A stretch of 64,000 nucleotides of DNA from Synechococcus sp. UW140 (GTDB lineage: Bacteria; Cyanobacteriota; Cyanobacteriia; PCC-6307; Cyanobiaceae), in the NCBI GenBank assembly GCA_945875915.1, contig CAMCMT010000002.1, positions 42,020-106,019 on the forward strand. Direction: 5' to 3'. Made by a program: the position numbers and the translations under genes. The notes below the pieces were generated by a model. That model saw only the letters and a program-made list of their open reading frames with translations, ran no database searches and was not told the origin of the DNA. This document shows, piece by piece, positions 1 to 10,782 of this stretch. The first letter of the stretch is position 1. Each line of letters begins with the position of its first letter.

Positions 1-480
1 GATCACGGCCCCCCCCATGGAGGCTTTCTCAGCAAACAGGGCTAAGTCGCCGAGTTGCTGGGGCGACAGTCCCGTGGTGCCGATCACCGGATGTACGCCG
101 TAGGCGATGGCGGCGCGGGTGTGTTCGTAAACGACGCTGGGATGGGTGAAATCCACCAGTACGGCCCCAGCGCCCGGGCCGGCCTGGCGCACCGCCTGGC
201 TGCTGGCGCAGAGGGCTCCCTCGAAGTCGGCCGTGATCGCCACCTCGAGCTCCCCCAGGCCCAGCTCCAGGCCCACGTCCATGCCCTCCTTGCCGGGGGT
301 GGTGTCGATGGCCGCCACCAGGGTCGTGTCGGCTGCGGCCAGCACGGCCTTGATCACCTCGGCGCCCATGCGGCCTAGGGCACCAGCCACCACCACCGGA
401 ATCGGCGCCGCAGTTGTTGCACCCGGGGTCGGCCCTGGCTGGGAACCGGATAACGGCGACTCGGTTGAAGCGCTGGTCAT
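1..480 (-). CDS. dapB: 4-hydroxy-tetrahydrodipicolinate reductase, C-terminal part outside window
   Basis: The reverse strand from 480 down to the left edge reads without a stop. It starts with a short Pro/Thr/Ala-rich leader, followed at about residue 31 by VVVAGALGRMGAEVIKAV, the dinucleotide-binding GxxGxMG loop of DapB. Further on are AAIDTTPGKEG, VLVDFTHPSVVYEHTRAA and PVIGTTGLS, all characteristic of the family. DapB is a cytoplasmic enzyme that reduces hydroxy-tetrahydrodipicolinate with NAD(P)H in the lysine/diaminopimelate pathway. About 160 codons are present. The catalytic and tetramerisation half lies beyond the edge. The gene lies 55 bp downstream of the HD-GYP gene on the same strand, so read-through is possible. 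The start at 480 is the only ATG ahead of the binding loop, and there is no strong ribosome site. Confidence 0.93.
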   Translation of the reverse strand, partial: MTSASTESPLSGSQPGPTPGATTAAPIPVVVAGALGRMGAEVIKAVLAAADTTLVAAIDTTPGKEGMDVGLELGLGELEVAITADFEGALCASSQAVRQAGPGAGAVLVDFTHPSVVYEHTRAAIAYGVHPVIGTTGLSPQQLGDLALFAEKASMGGAVI

Positions 481-535
481 GGCAAGGAGCGCGCAGCTTT
501 GGGCCCGAGCCTATGGGGTCAGCCTGCCTGCCCGC

Positions 536-3500
536 TCAGGCGGCGGCTGCCTGGGCGATGGCCAGCAGCGCTTCCCGATCGACAGCATCGATCTGGGCCG
601 GGTCCATGTGACGTTGGGCGTAGCTGAGATACACCTCGGAGCTCAGGAACAGGTCGAACAAATCAGTATCGATGTGCTGCTCTGGGACCATGCGGGCCAT
701 GATCGCCAGGGCTTCGGAGAGCTTCAGGCCCCGCTTGTAGGGACGGTCGGCGGCGGTGAGGGCCTCAAAAATGTCGGCGATGGCCATCACCCGGGCCAGA
801 ACCCCCATCTGCTCGCCGCGCAGGCGACGGGGGTAGCCGCGGCCATCGAGGGTTTCGTGGTGGGCGCCGGCGATCTCGGGCACCGCGGCCAGGTGGCGCG
901 GAAAGGGCAGGGCCGAGAGCATCCGGATCGTTTGGACCATGTGCTCGTTGATCTTGAAGCGATCTTCTGGGCTGAGGGTGCCCCGCTCCACCGTGAGGTT
1001 GTGCAGTTCCCCCCGGTTGTAGAGGTATTTCGGCACCTCCATTTGAAAGCCCCAGGGGTTGCCTGCGGGGATGCGATCCCGCTCTGGCCGCTCGATCAGT
1101 TGATCGGGGCGGTCGGCCAGCAACGGTTCCCGCACGGGCAAGGTGGGTGCTGGCTGCCGTTGGCGGCGCCGCAATTCTTCAGGCCCCACCCCGAGCCGGT
1201 CATCGAGGCTGCGGCGCCAGGTGCGGGTGGCGATGGCCTGGAGCCGCTCGATCCGTTCCGCTGCCATCCGTTCGCCTCCCAAGTTGCAGCTGGCAACAAA
1301 GGCAAAGTCGTCATCGAGGCTGCGCCAGCTGGCGTTGAGGGTGTGTTGGCTGGTCCCTGGGTTGGTTCCGCTGGCGAGACGCTGCCAGTGTTCGGTTTCA
1401 GCTTCGCTTTTCAGCAGCTCAAACCGCATGCGGATCTCATGGATCCGGTCCTGCACTGTTTCCAATTTGGTGGCCTTATCGACCACATGGTCGGGAGTTG
1501 TGACCTTGCCGCAATCGTGCAGCCAGGCGGCCACATGCAGGGCCTCCCATTGATTTTCATTAAGTTGATAGCTGGCAAAGGGGCCTTCTTCGGAGTCACA
1601 GGCAGCGGCGGCTAGCAATTTGGCGATCTCCGGCACCCGGGCGCAGTGGCCACCGGTGTAAGCACTCTTGGCATCAATCGCATCGGCAATCACCTGGATG
1701 AAGGCCTCAAATAGGCGCTTTTGCTCCGCAATTAACTGGCGGGTTTCCAGGGCTACCGCCGCACTACCCGAGAGGGCCCGGCTGAAGGCGATCCGGTTGG
1801 CATCGGGCCTTGCGTCGAACCAGAGCACTAGCGCCCCCAACACCGAGCCATCCCGTTGGCGCAGGGGCAGCGGCATGCAGGCCTGGGACCCTGGGCCAAG
1901 GGCAGCCACTAGCCGGTCACAGCGCTGCAGGTGCAGCATCGAGGCCAGTTCCGCTTCGGTTAAGGGCGGGAGGGCCTTGGGATCGGTGGGCTGGTCGCCC
2001 ACTATGGCAAGTGCTGCCTTAAAGCTGCCGGTTTCCCCAGCTCCCTGAGCGCTAGCGCTGCCACTACCCCTATCGGAATTGCCATCCTGCTCTCCTGCGC
2101 TGGGCCTTTGCTGCTTGACCGGGTTTTGAGCCAGGGTTGGGCCTGGTGCCAAATAGATGGCACCGGCGCTGGCGGCCGAAGCGCCGATCGATTCCTTGAG
2201 TAGCAGGGCCAGCAGGGCATCCACATCCTGTTCAGCTCCCAGGGAGGCCGAAATCTTGAGAAAATGGCCAATCGTGCGCCCCATGCCATCGAGGGTTAGG
2301 GACAGGTCGTCCACTTCCCGCACCAGGGAGCGCAGCCGGGGACCCGTGCCGAATTGGAAGCTGCGCATCGCGCCCGCCCCCTCGGCGAGGCGTTTGAGGT
2401 CCCGCGATAGGCGCCCGGCCAGCATCACCAAGAGCCAAATGGTTACAGCCACCAACAAAAAGGTGGCCAAGAAGATTTGCCAGCGCTGTTGACGGGCATC
2501 GGCCATCAGTTCGGCCTCGGGCACGGCCACGGCCAGATAGAGGGATTGGTTCGCCAGGGGCGTTGGCAGCGGCACCACCTTCTGATACCAGTTTTGACCC
2601 TCAAAACGTCCCTGGTGAAACCCTTGGCCGACTTCTTTGGGTAGGTCAGCGGCCAACTGGGCAAGGGCGGGGTTGGCCAATTGACCCAGCTTGGGAAGAC
2701 CCTGGGAAGCCAGCGCAGCGCTGGAGAGGTTGGGGCTAGTGACCAGCAGCAGGCCCTGGCGATCCACGATGGCTAGCCCCGTGGCAGCCGGTAGCCGGTG
2801 GCGGGCCAGGGCGGCAGCCAGGTTGCCCGGATCGATGGCGGCACCCACCACCGCTTGTCCTTGGGCGATGGGTTGGGAAAGGGTCAGGCCGAGCCGTCCC
2901 CCCAGGGCCAGGCGGCTGACCGGGGCCAGCACCAGCTGACCGCCATGACGAGCCAATTGGTACCAGGGCCTCAGGCGTGGATCAAAGCCCGCCGGCAGTA
3001 GGGGCTTGAGCTGGGGGGCGGCTAGGGGCCGTTGGTCGCGGCCCAGAAGCCACTGCCGGGCCTGGAGGCGTCCGGCTTGCTGGCTGAGGCTCACCACGGT
3101 CCAGGCGGCTCCAGGGGGTATCGATTGGCCCGGTGCTATAGCAGAACTCCTGGAAACCAGCAGCAGTTCGCCGCGTTCGTTGGCAACAAACAGGGCAGAA
3201 AGACTGGGGGCCTGCTCCAGGGTTTTGATCAAGGCCGGCAGCTGGCCTGTGGCGGCCTCGATATCGCCGCTGGGGGCCAGGCTGGCCAGCCGATCGAGCT
3301 GGGCCTTGGTCAGGGCCGGGTTGAGGGCCAAGGTCAAGGTTGCGGCCAATTCGCTTGCTAAGGCTTCCAGAACCTGGTCGTTGGCGCGGGTGATCAGCCG
3401 TTTGGCGTGGTCGGCGAAGATTAGGGAGCGCAGGAAGCCGCTACCCAGAATTAGGGGCAGGATCAGCAGCACCAGGGTGGTCTGGAAGGAGCGGGGCCGG

Positions 3501-3559
3501 CGCAGACCCCAGGCGCCAGGAAACGTGTGACCCAGGAAATCGAGGTTTAGGCGGGCCAT
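536..3559 (-). CDS. membrane-bound sensor with GAF and HD-GYP phosphodiesterase domains
   Basis: Numbering is for the longest form (1,019 aa, start 3595). An ATG at 3559 (MARLNLDF) gives 1,007 aa and is preferred because the 12 extra residues look unstructured; neither start has a clear ribosome site. Visible parts: a transmembrane helix at about 38-60; a periplasmic Cache-like region (FDPRLRPWYQLARHGG); a second helix at about 375-395; a HAMP-like linker; a GAF-like domain at about 450-650 interrupted by a Ser/Gly-rich loop; and a C-terminal HD-GYP domain. The HD pair is in WLHDCGK (about 693) and HHETLDGRGYP is at about 912. HD-GYP proteins usually hydrolyse cyclic di-GMP. The spacing between HD and HHE is unusually long because of an Arg-rich insertion of roughly 130 residues. 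The gene is divergent from chlH. Ligand and physiological output cannot be told from sequence. Confidence 0.88.
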   Translation of the reverse strand: MARLNLDFLGHTFPGAWGLRRPRSFQTTLVLLILPLILGSGFLRSLIFADHAKRLITRANDQVLEALASELAATLTLALNPALTKAQLDRLASLAPSGDIEAATGQLPALIKTLEQAPSLSALFVANERGELLLVSRSSAIAPGQSIPPGAAWTVVSLSQQAGRLQARQWLLGRDQRPLAAPQLKPLLPAGFDPRLRPWYQLARHGGQLVLAPVSRLALGGRLGLTLSQPIAQGQAVVGAAIDPGNLAAALARHRLPAATGLAIVDRQGLLLVTSPNLSSAALASQGLPKLGQLANPALAQLAADLPKEVGQGFHQGRFEGQNWYQKVVPLPTPLANQSLYLAVAVPEAELMADARQQRWQIFLATFLLVAVTIWLLVMLAGRLSRDLKRLAEGAGAMRSFQFGTGPRLRSLVREVDDLSLTLDGMGRTIGHFLKISASLGAEQDVDALLALLLKESIGASAASAGAIYLAPGPTLAQNPVKQQRPSAGEQDGNSDRGSGSASAQGAGETGSFKAALAIVGDQPTDPKALPPLTEAELASMLHLQRCDRLVAALGPGSQACMPLPLRQRDGSVLGALVLWFDARPDANRIAFSRALSGSAAVALETRQLIAEQKRLFEAFIQVIADAIDAKSAYTGGHCARVPEIAKLLAAAACDSEEGPFASYQLNENQWEALHVAAWLHDCGKVTTPDHVVDKATKLETVQDRIHEIRMRFELLKSEAETEHWQRLASGTNPGTSQHTLNASWRSLDDDFAFVASCNLGGERMAAERIERLQAIATRTWRRSLDDRLGVGPEELRRRQRQPAPTLPVREPLLADRPDQLIERPERDRIPAGNPWGFQMEVPKYLYNRGELHNLTVERGTLSPEDRFKINEHMVQTIRMLSALPFPRHLAAVPEIAGAHHETLDGRGYPRRLRGEQMGVLARVMAIADIFEALTAADRPYKRGLKLSEALAIMARMVPEQHIDTDLFDLFLSSEVYLSYAQRHMDPAQIDAVDREALLAIAQAAAA

Positions 3560-3699
3560 CGGCGTTGCTTCAGGGCTGGGGTTGCGCCATGGCATGGCTC
3601 AGTCCAGTCGCCCCGGGCAGGCCCGTAACGCTCTGACGCATCGGACCACATAAAGCCATGGTGCTCCGTAGGCTGCTTCACATTGCTCAATCTGGCCAG

Positions 3700-6600
3700 A
3701 TGTTCACGCAGGTCCGCTCCGCCAGCCGCCGGGTCAGCCCCCAAGCCGTGAATGGTCGCGCCGTCATGAAGGCCGTGTATGTGGTGCTAGAGCCCCAGTA
3801 CCAGAACGCCCTCACCCAGGCTGCCACCTCCCTCAACGACCAGAACGGTCCCTTGGCAATCGAGCTGAGCGGCTACCTGATCGAGGAACTGCGCCAGAGC
3901 GAGAACTACGCCTCCTTCTGCGCTGATGTGGCCGAGGCCGACGTTTTCATTGCTTCCCTGATCTTCATTGAAGATCTGGCCCAGAAGGTGGTGGAGGCCG
4001 TGGCCCCCCACCGCGATCGGCTTAAAGCCGTGGTCGTGTTCCCCTCAATGCCGGAGGTGATGCGGCTTAACAAGTTGGGCAGTTTTTCGATGGCCCAGCT
4101 GGGTCAAAGCAAGAGCGCCATTGCCAGCTTCATGAAAAAGCGCAAGGAGGCGGGCGGCGCTGGCTTCCAAGACGCCATGCTCAAGCTGCTCAATACCCTG
4201 CCCACGGTATTGAAGTATCTGCCGGTGGAGAAGGCCCAGGATGCCCGCTCCTTCATGCTCAGTTTTCAGTATTGGCTTGGTGGCACGCCCGACAACCTGC
4301 GTAACTTCCTGTTGATGCTGGCCGATAAATATGTGTATCCCAGGGGCGAATCCGATCGCCCTGAACTCATTGTTGCCGAGCCGGTTGTGTTCCCAGATCT
4401 CGGCATCTGGCATCCCCTAGCCCCAGGCATGTTTGAGGATCTCAAGGAATACCTCAATTGGACTTCCAGCCGTAGCGACCTCTCCGAGAAGGCACGGAAG
4501 GGTCCTGTGGTCGGTCTGGTACTACAACGCAGCCACATCGTCACCGGTGACGAGGCCCATTATGTGGCTGTGATCCAGGAGCTGGAATACCGCGGCGCCA
4601 CCGTCATTCCTGTGTTCTGCGGCGGCCTTGATTTCACCAAGCCGGTGAACGCCTTCTTCAAGGATCCGCTCAACTCTGATTTTCCATTGGTGGATGCGGT
4701 GGTCAGCCTGACCGGCTTTGCCCTGGTGGGTGGCCCTGCCCGCCAGGACCATCCCAAGGCGATCGAGGTGCTCAAGAGTCTCAATAGGCCCTACATGGTG
4801 GCCCTACCCCTGGTGTTCCAGACCACCCAGGAATGGGAGGAGAGCGACCTAGGTCTGCACCCGGTCCAGGTGGCCCTGCAGATCGCCATCCCCGAACTCG
4901 ATGGCGCCATTGAGCCGATCGTGCTCTCGGGCCGGGACGATGCCACCGGTAAGGCCCACACCCTCCAGGACCGGGTTGAGGCCATCGCTGAACGGGCGAT
5001 TCGCTGGGCATCGCTGCGATTGAAGCCCCGCGCCGAGAAGAAGCTGGCGATCACGGTGTTCAGCTTTCCCCCCGACAAGGGCAACGTTGGCACCGCCGCA
5101 TACCTCGATGTCTTCGGCTCGATCTATCGGGTACTCCAGGAAATGAAAGCCAAGGGCTACGACGTGCAAGCGATGCCGCGCAGCCCCAAGGCCCTGATGG
5201 ATGCGGTATTAAGTGATCCCGAGGCCCTGGTTGGTTCCCCCGAGCTGGCGATTGCCCACCGAATGAGCGTGGAGGAGTATGAGCGGCTCACCCCCTATTC
5301 CCAACGGCTCGAAGAGAATTGGGGCAAACCTCCCGGCAATCTCAATTCCGATGGAACTAATTTACTGATCTACGGCCGCCATTTCGGCAATGTGTTTGTG
5401 GGGGTTCAGCCCACCTTTGGCTACGAGGGCGATCCGATGCGCCTGCTCTATTCGCGCAGTGCCAGCCCCCACCATGGCTTTGCCGCCTACTACACCTACC
5501 TGGAGAAGGTGTGGCATGCCGATGCGGTGCTCCATTTCGGCACCCACGGTTCCCTGGAATTCATGCCTGGCAAGCAAATGGGCATGAGCGAAACCTGCTA
5601 CCCCGATTCCCTGATTGGAGCCCTGCCCAATCTTTACTACTACGCTGCCAATAATCCCTCAGAAGCCACGATCGCCAAGCGCCGTGGTTATGCCTCCACG
5701 ATCAGCTATCTCACACCTCCAGCGGAAAATGCAGGCCTTTATAAGGGTCTTAAGGAGCTGGGGGAACTGGTGGGCTCCTATCAACAGCTGCGCGAGAGTT
5801 CCCGGGGAGTGCAGATCGTGAATGCGATCGTGGAAACGGCTCGCCAGTGCAACCTCGACAAGGACATCCAATTTTCCGATGCCGACGCCTCGGAGCTGGA
5901 TCTCGATGGACGCGATGGCGTGGTTGGGGCTGTCTATCGCTCGTTAATGGAGATCGAGAGCCGCCTGTTGCCCTGCGGCCTTCACACGATTGGCAAGCCG
6001 CCCACGGCCGAGGAAGCGATCGCCACCTTGGTGAGCATCGCCGCCCTCGAGCGCACCGATGACGGTCTTCGCGCCTTGCCTGCGCTCCTGGCTGAGAGCC
6101 TGGGTCGCACGATCGATGGGATTTACCTCGGCAACGACCAGGGTGTGCTGGCCGATGTGGAGCTCAACCGCACGATCACCGAAACCTGCAGGACCGCCGT
6201 TGGGGCCATGGTCCGCCAGGTCACCGGCGCCGATGGCCGCGTCAGCATGCGCCAGAACTTTGGCTGGTTCTTTGCCCTGCTTGAACGCTTTGGCCTCCAG
6301 TTCCCCAGCCCCTGGCTTTCGGCCTGTCAATCATCCGGTTTTGCCACAGTTGATCAGGCTGAACTGGACAAGCTCTTCACCTACCTGAGCTTCTGCCTGC
6401 AACAGATCTGCGCCGATATGGAGATGGAGAGCCTGCTGCGGGCCCTCGATGGCGAGTACGTGCTGCCTGGTCCAGGCGGCGATCCGATTCGCAATCCAGG
6501 CGTGCTGCCCAGTGGTAAGAACATTCATGCCCTCGATCCCCAGTCGATTCCCACCCGGGCCGCGATCGCGGCGGCGAAGGTGGTGGTGGACCGGCTAATT

Positions 6601-7710
6601 GAACGCCAGAAGGCCGAACAGGGAGCCTGGCCAGAAACGATCGCCTGCGTGCTTTGGGGTACCGACAACATCAAGACCTACGGAGAATCCCTCGCCCAGA
6701 TCCTCTGGTTCATCGGTGTCCGCCCAGTAGCCGATTCCCTTGGCCGCGTCAACAAATTGGAGTTGATTTCCCTTGAAGAGCTGGGCCGGCCCCGTATAGA
6801 TGTGGTGGTCAATTGCTCTGGGGTGTTCCGCGACCTATTCATTAACCAGATGGCCCTGATCGACCAGGGCGTCAAGATGGCGGCGGAGGCCGATGAGCCC
6901 CTGGAGATGAATTTTGTGCGCCGCCACGCCCAGGAGCAGGCCACAGCCCAGGGCATCTCCCTGCGGGATGCCGCTACGCGGGTGTTCTCCAATGCCAGCG
7001 GCAGTTATTCCTCTAATGTCAATCTGGCGGTCGAGAACAGCACCTGGGAAGAGGAAAACGAATTGCAGGAAATGTACCTATCCCGCAAAACTTTTGCCTT
7101 TAACGCCGATAATCCCGGTGAGATGAATCAAAACCGTGCGGTGTTTGAGTCGGCGATGAAAACGGCAGATGTTACCTTCCAGAATCTTGATTCCGCCGAA
7201 ATCTCGCTCACCGATGTGAGCCACTACTTCGACTCCGATCCCACCAAGCTGATTGCAGGCTTGCGCGACGATGGCAAGGCCCCAGCTAGTTATATCGCCG
7301 ACACCACCACGGCTAACGCTCAAGTGCGCTCCCTTAGTGAAACGATCCGCCTCGATTCGCGCACCAAGTTGCTCAATCCAAAGTGGTATGAGGGCATGCT
7401 CGATTCTGGCTATGAAGGTGTGCGGGAAGTGGCAAAAAGGCTCAACTTCACCCTGGGTTGGAGCGCTACCAGCGGTGCTGTTGATAATTTCGTCTACGAA
7501 GAAGCCAATGAAACCTTCATCAATGATCCGGAGATGCGCAAGCGCTTGCTTGAGCTCAATCCCCATAGCTTCCGCCGCATTGTGGGCACCCTTCTAGAGG
7601 TGAATGGTCGCGGCTACTGGGAAACCAGTGATGACAATATTGCCCAACTCCAGGAGATCTATCAGGAGATCGAAGACAGGATCGAAGGCGTCAGCAACCC
7701 CCAGGCATAA
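3700..7710 (+). CDS. chlH: magnesium chelatase subunit H
   Basis: This encodes 1,336 aa beginning [14 protein letters not shown], the usual N-terminus of cyanobacterial ChlH. An ATG at 3658 in frame would add 14 residues that do not match the family. ChlH is the porphyrin-binding catalytic subunit that inserts Mg into protoporphyrin IX, working with ChlI and ChlD, in the first committed step of chlorophyll synthesis. Recognisable stretches are [54 protein letters not shown] and [17 protein letters not shown], which are CobN/Mg-chelatase family signatures. The length is normal and the frame is intact. ChlI and ChlD are not in the window. The gene stands alone on the + strand between the divergent HD-GYP gene and an antiporter gene 34 bp downstream, which could be cotranscribed. 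Confidence 0.98.
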   Translation: MFTQVRSASRRVSPQAVNGRAVMKAVYVVLEPQYQNALTQAATSLNDQNGPLAIELSGYLIEELRQSENYASFCADVAEADVFIASLIFIEDLAQKVVEAVAPHRDRLKAVVVFPSMPEVMRLNKLGSFSMAQLGQSKSAIASFMKKRKEAGGAGFQDAMLKLLNTLPTVLKYLPVEKAQDARSFMLSFQYWLGGTPDNLRNFLLMLADKYVYPRGESDRPELIVAEPVVFPDLGIWHPLAPGMFEDLKEYLNWTSSRSDLSEKARKGPVVGLVLQRSHIVTGDEAHYVAVIQELEYRGATVIPVFCGGLDFTKPVNAFFKDPLNSDFPLVDAVVSLTGFALVGGPARQDHPKAIEVLKSLNRPYMVALPLVFQTTQEWEESDLGLHPVQVALQIAIPELDGAIEPIVLSGRDDATGKAHTLQDRVEAIAERAIRWASLRLKPRAEKKLAITVFSFPPDKGNVGTAAYLDVFGSIYRVLQEMKAKGYDVQAMPRSPKALMDAVLSDPEALVGSPELAIAHRMSVEEYERLTPYSQRLEENWGKPPGNLNSDGTNLLIYGRHFGNVFVGVQPTFGYEGDPMRLLYSRSASPHHGFAAYYTYLEKVWHADAVLHFGTHGSLEFMPGKQMGMSETCYPDSLIGALPNLYYYAANNPSEATIAKRRGYASTISYLTPPAENAGLYKGLKELGELVGSYQQLRESSRGVQIVNAIVETARQCNLDKDIQFSDADASELDLDGRDGVVGAVYRSLMEIESRLLPCGLHTIGKPPTAEEAIATLVSIAALERTDDGLRALPALLAESLGRTIDGIYLGNDQGVLADVELNRTITETCRTAVGAMVRQVTGADGRVSMRQNFGWFFALLERFGLQFPSPWLSACQSSGFATVDQAELDKLFTYLSFCLQQICADMEMESLLRALDGEYVLPGPGGDPIRNPGVLPSGKNIHALDPQSIPTRAAIAAAKVVVDRLIERQKAEQGAWPETIACVLWGTDNIKTYGESLAQILWFIGVRPVADSLGRVNKLELISLEELGRPRIDVVVNCSGVFRDLFINQMALIDQGVKMAAEADEPLEMNFVRRHAQEQATAQGISLRDAATRVFSNASGSYSSNVNLAVENSTWEEENELQEMYLSRKTFAFNADNPGEMNQNRAVFESAMKTADVTFQNLDSAEISLTDVSHYFDSDPTKLIAGLRDDGKAPASYIADTTTANAQVRSLSETIRLDSRTKLLNPKWYEGMLDSGYEGVREVAKRLNFTLGWSATSGAVDNFVYEEANETFINDPEMRKRLLELNPHSFRRIVGTLLEVNGRGYWETSDDNIAQLQEIYQEIEDRIEGVSNPQA

Positions 7711-7744
7711 TTACCCAAGCCCCTAGCCACATCTAGTCCGCACC

Positions 7745-9016
7745 ATGGCAGCCCCTGCTGATCTGGCAACGCCGATGCTGGCGGTTGCGGTGATTACGGT
7801 CACCGCCCAGCTGTTTGGTGCCCTAGCCCAACGCTGCCACCAACCACGGGTCGTTGGCGAAATTGTGGGTGGCATTGTGCTGGGCCCCAGCCTGCTAGGG
7901 GCCTTGGCGCCGGGCTTAGAAACCCATCTGTTCAGCAGCGCTGTGCGCGACCAACTCAACTTGCTCGGTCAGTTGGGCCTGGTGTTGTTCATGTTTTTAG
8001 TGGGGCTTGAGCTCAACCCCAACCTGTTGGTCGGTCGGCTCCCACTAGCCAGTCGCATCACCGCCGCTGGCGTACTCCTCCCCCTGACCTTGGGGGTGGG
8101 CCTGGCAGGAGTGTTTGAAACCTGGCTTCCGGATCTGTTGCCCGGCCATCACCTGCTCTCAGGCGCCCTGTTTATGGGCACGGCCATGGCGATTACCGCC
8201 TTTCCGGTTTTGGCCCGGATCCTGCGGGACCGCGGCCTACAACACCAGCCCGTGGGAGCCCTGGCCATCACCACAGCCGCCATCGATGACGCCCTCGCCT
8301 GGATTCTGTTGGCGGCCGTCGTAGCCCTGTCCCGTTCCTCTTCAATTTGGGGGGCGTTGGGCTCCTTTATCGGCACGGCTGCCTGGGCCCTGGTGGTGCT
8401 GGTCGGAACTCGGCCGTTGCGGCGCTGGTTGGAGGAGCACTACAAACAGGGCCGGGACCTTGGCCCCCTCTTGCAATCGGTGCTGTTTAGTGGCGCCCTA
8501 TTCAGTGGGGTGGTGACCGAATGGCTGGGGGTCCACCTGATCTTTGGGGCCTTCCTTTGGGGGCTGGCCATGCCCCGTTACGCCCCATTACGGCGCAAGT
8601 TGGAGCAGCAACTGGAATCGGTTGTGTTGCGCTTGTTGTTGCCCCTGTTTTTTGCGATAAGTGGCTTGAGTACCCGTATCGGCAGTCTCAATAGCCCGTC
8701 CCTGTGGCTGGCCTTGCTTGCCGTTCTTGTCGTGGCCGTCTGTGGCAAGTTTCTCGGCACCTGGGCTATCGCCCGCCTCAGTGGGGTCGAGAGCCGCGAA
8801 GCCCAGGCCCTGGGCTGGTTGATGAACACCAGGGGCCTCACCGAGTTGGTGGTGCTGAACGTGGGCCTGGCCCAGGGGGTGATCAGCACCGAACTGTTCA
8901 CGATTGGCGTCTTGATGGCCTTGGCTACCACGGTGATGACCGGGCCCTTACTGGGACGCCTGGGCTACGGGGTTGTTCAGGCTCCAAATAGGCGGGTAGC
9001 GACAGCCGAGCTTTAA
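7745..9016 (+). CDS. cation:proton antiporter, CPA2 (NapA/KefB-like) family
   Basis: A 423-residue polytopic membrane protein with about a dozen hydrophobic helices. Features typical of CPA2 exchangers are the N-terminal QPRVVGEIVGGIVLGPSLLG, the GLVLFMFLVGLELNPNLL segment, TAMAITAFPVLARILRD, and the paired acidic residues in TAAIDDALAWILLA (about 180-182), which correspond to the ion-binding aspartates. It probably exchanges Na+ or K+ for protons across the cytoplasmic or thylakoid membrane. There is no C-terminal TrkA-N regulatory domain, so it is closer to NapA-type than full-length KefB/KefC proteins. It follows chlH after 34 bp and is convergent with folP. Ion specificity is not determinable here. 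Confidence 0.9.
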   Translation: MAAPADLATPMLAVAVITVTAQLFGALAQRCHQPRVVGEIVGGIVLGPSLLGALAPGLETHLFSSAVRDQLNLLGQLGLVLFMFLVGLELNPNLLVGRLPLASRITAAGVLLPLTLGVGLAGVFETWLPDLLPGHHLLSGALFMGTAMAITAFPVLARILRDRGLQHQPVGALAITTAAIDDALAWILLAAVVALSRSSSIWGALGSFIGTAAWALVVLVGTRPLRRWLEEHYKQGRDLGPLLQSVLFSGALFSGVVTEWLGVHLIFGAFLWGLAMPRYAPLRRKLEQQLESVVLRLLLPLFFAISGLSTRIGSLNSPSLWLALLAVLVVAVCGKFLGTWAIARLSGVESREAQALGWLMNTRGLTELVVLNVGLAQGVISTELFTIGVLMALATTVMTGPLLGRLGYGVVQAPNRRVATAEL

Positions 9017-9043
9017 GCAGACTTGTCCATTCCCCTTGCGCCA

Positions 9044-9898
9044 CTACCAGCCTGGGGGACCCGTTGGCTTGCGCCAGAGGGCATCGGCCATGCGGGCGGT
9101 CTGCACGATCGGGCCGACATCGTGGACCCGCACGATGTCGGCCCCGCCGGCAATCGCCTTGCAGACCACCGCCGCCGTACCCCAAAGCCGGGCCCTGGGC
9201 CGGGGCTCCTTGAGCACCGCTCCGATGAAGCGCTTGCGCGAGGGCCCCACCAGCAGGGGATAGCCCTGGTCCCTCAGCCGTCCCAGGCCGTCCAATAGGT
9301 GTAGGCATTGGGCTTCGCTTTTGGCAAAGCCCAGGCCTGGATCCCAAATCAGTTGGCTGGCGGCTACGCCGGCTGCCTGGGCCCGGCTGCTCGCCTCCTG
9401 AAGCTCCCCAATCACGTCATCGACCAAATCGCCATAGGCCGTGAGGCTGTCCATGCTGCGGCTATCGCCGCGGCTGTGCATCAGCACCAAAGGACAGCCC
9501 CATGCCCCCGCCACTCTTAGAAGTTTCGGGTCCATGCGACCGGCACTGACATCGTTGAGCCAATCCGCTCCAGCCTCCAGGGCGGCAGCCGCCACGGGGG
9601 CCCGGTAGGTGTCGATTGACAGCAACACCTGGGGCAGGGCCGAACGGATCAGCTCCAAGGCCGGCAGCAGCCTGGCCAGTTCGGTCCCTACCCCAATGTC
9701 CTCGGCACCGGGTCGGGTGCTTTGGGCACCCAGATCCAGCAGCGTTGCCCCCTGGGCGACCATTAGCCGGGCCTGCGCAAGGGCCTGGACCGCGCATTTA
9801 ATCCGGCCGCCGTCGCTAAAGGAATCGGGGGTGAGGTTAATCACCCCCATCACATGGGTTCGCTCGCCAAAGGCCAGGGCTGGGCGGTTTGGGACCAT
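9044..9898 (-). CDS. folP: dihydropteroate synthase
   Basis: This joins 6-hydroxymethyl-dihydropterin pyrophosphate to p-aminobenzoate in folate synthesis in the cytoplasm. Family motifs are all present: VMGVINLTPDSFSDGG near the N-terminus, LLDLGAQSTRPGAE, DWLNDVSAG, PLVLMHSRG, LIWDPGLGFAKS, LLVGPSRKRFIG and DIVRVHDVGP. The start is placed at the ATG at 9898 (MVPNRPALAFGERTHVMG), giving 284 aa, the normal length. A start at 10006 would overlap the end of tpiA and add residues unlike any FolP. The gene lies 25 bp downstream of tpiA on the same strand, so the two are very likely cotranscribed. Confidence 0.97.
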   Translation of the reverse strand: MVPNRPALAFGERTHVMGVINLTPDSFSDGGRIKCAVQALAQARLMVAQGATLLDLGAQSTRPGAEDIGVGTELARLLPALELIRSALPQVLLSIDTYRAPVAAAALEAGADWLNDVSAGRMDPKLLRVAGAWGCPLVLMHSRGDSRSMDSLTAYGDLVDDVIGELQEASSRAQAAGVAASQLIWDPGLGFAKSEAQCLHLLDGLGRLRDQGYPLLVGPSRKRFIGAVLKEPRPRARLWGTAAVVCKAIAGGADIVRVHDVGPIVQTARMADALWRKPTGPPGW

Positions 9899-9923
9899 CG
9901 CTAGGGATGTCAGAGCCGTGCTC

Positions 9924-10664
9924 CTAGGCCGACTCGGGCACCTGGTAATTGGCGATCCGGGCGAAGCCCACTGGATCAAGGGAGGCGCCCCCCACCAACA
10001 CGCCATTGATATCGGATTGGGCCATCAACAGGTCGATGTTGTCGGCCTTGACCGAGCCGCCGTATTGGACCACCACATCGGCATAGCCAACCCAGCTGCG
10101 GATTAGGCCGCAGATGCGGTTGGCTTCCGCGGCGCCGCAGGTTTTGCCGGTGCCGATCGCCCAGATCGGCTCATAGGCAACCACCAGTAGGGCTGGATCC
10201 AGACCGTCGATGCCCTGCTCCACTTGGCGGCGGATCACCCGTTCGGCCTCGCCCCCTTCCCGTTGGGAGTCGCTTTCGCCCACACACAGGATCGGGATCA
10301 ACCCAGCTTTTTGGGCGGTACGGGCCCGCAGGTTGATCTGTTCGTCGGTTTCGCTGTAGTACTTGCGTGGCTCGCTGTGGCCCACGATCGCGTGGGTCAC
10401 GCCGTGCTCCTGAAGCATGGCTGCCGAGATCATGCCGGTATAGGCGCCGGAGCGGTCCCAATGGACGTTCTGACCGCCGATCTGGATGCCACTGCCCGCC
10501 AGGGCCTGGGCCAGGGTGGCGATCGCCGTGAACGGGGGCGCCAGCAGCACCTCCCGATCGCTTGGCAAACTGGCGACCAGGGGCAGGAAAGCGCTAGCAA
10601 AGGCCTGGGCCTCAGCGCAGGTCATGTGCATTTTCCAGTTGCCCGCGATCACCGACTTGCCCAC
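9924..10664 (-). CDS. tpiA: triosephosphate isomerase
   Basis: A 246-residue TIM barrel that interconverts dihydroxyacetone phosphate and glyceraldehyde 3-phosphate (glycolysis and Calvin cycle). N-terminal GNWKMHMT contains the catalytic Lys; [15 protein letters not shown] contains the catalytic His; [16 protein letters not shown] contains the catalytic Glu and the flexible phosphate loop; [12 protein letters not shown] and [11 protein letters not shown] form the phosphate-binding end. The start codon is GTG at 10662-10664 (MGKSVIAG), preceded by GGGAAGG a few bases upstream. It is the upstream member of a tpiA-folP pair. Confidence 0.97.
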   Translation of the reverse strand: MGKSVIAGNWKMHMTCAEAQAFASAFLPLVASLPSDREVLLAPPFTAIATLAQALAGSGIQIGGQNVHWDRSGAYTGMISAAMLQEHGVTHAIVGHSEPRKYYSETDEQINLRARTAQKAGLIPILCVGESDSQREGGEAERVIRRQVEQGIDGLDPALLVVAYEPIWAIGTGKTCGAAEANRICGLIRSWVGYADVVVQYGGSVKADNIDLLMAQSDINGVLVGGASLDPVGFARIANYQVPESA

Positions 10665-10782
10665 TGCCTTCCCGAGTGCTGAATTCCCAACCTAAGGGGC
10701 CATCGGCAGTGCCTTCCTACCGTTGAATAACGCCTAACTCCTCTAGCCCCCAGCCCTACCAACCAAGGGCCCCGATAGGGGT

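Noticed and set aside
146..1615. A 489-codon + strand frame over dapB and the HD-GYP gene
   Set aside because: It is antisense to two genes with clear family motifs, and its translation matches no known fold.
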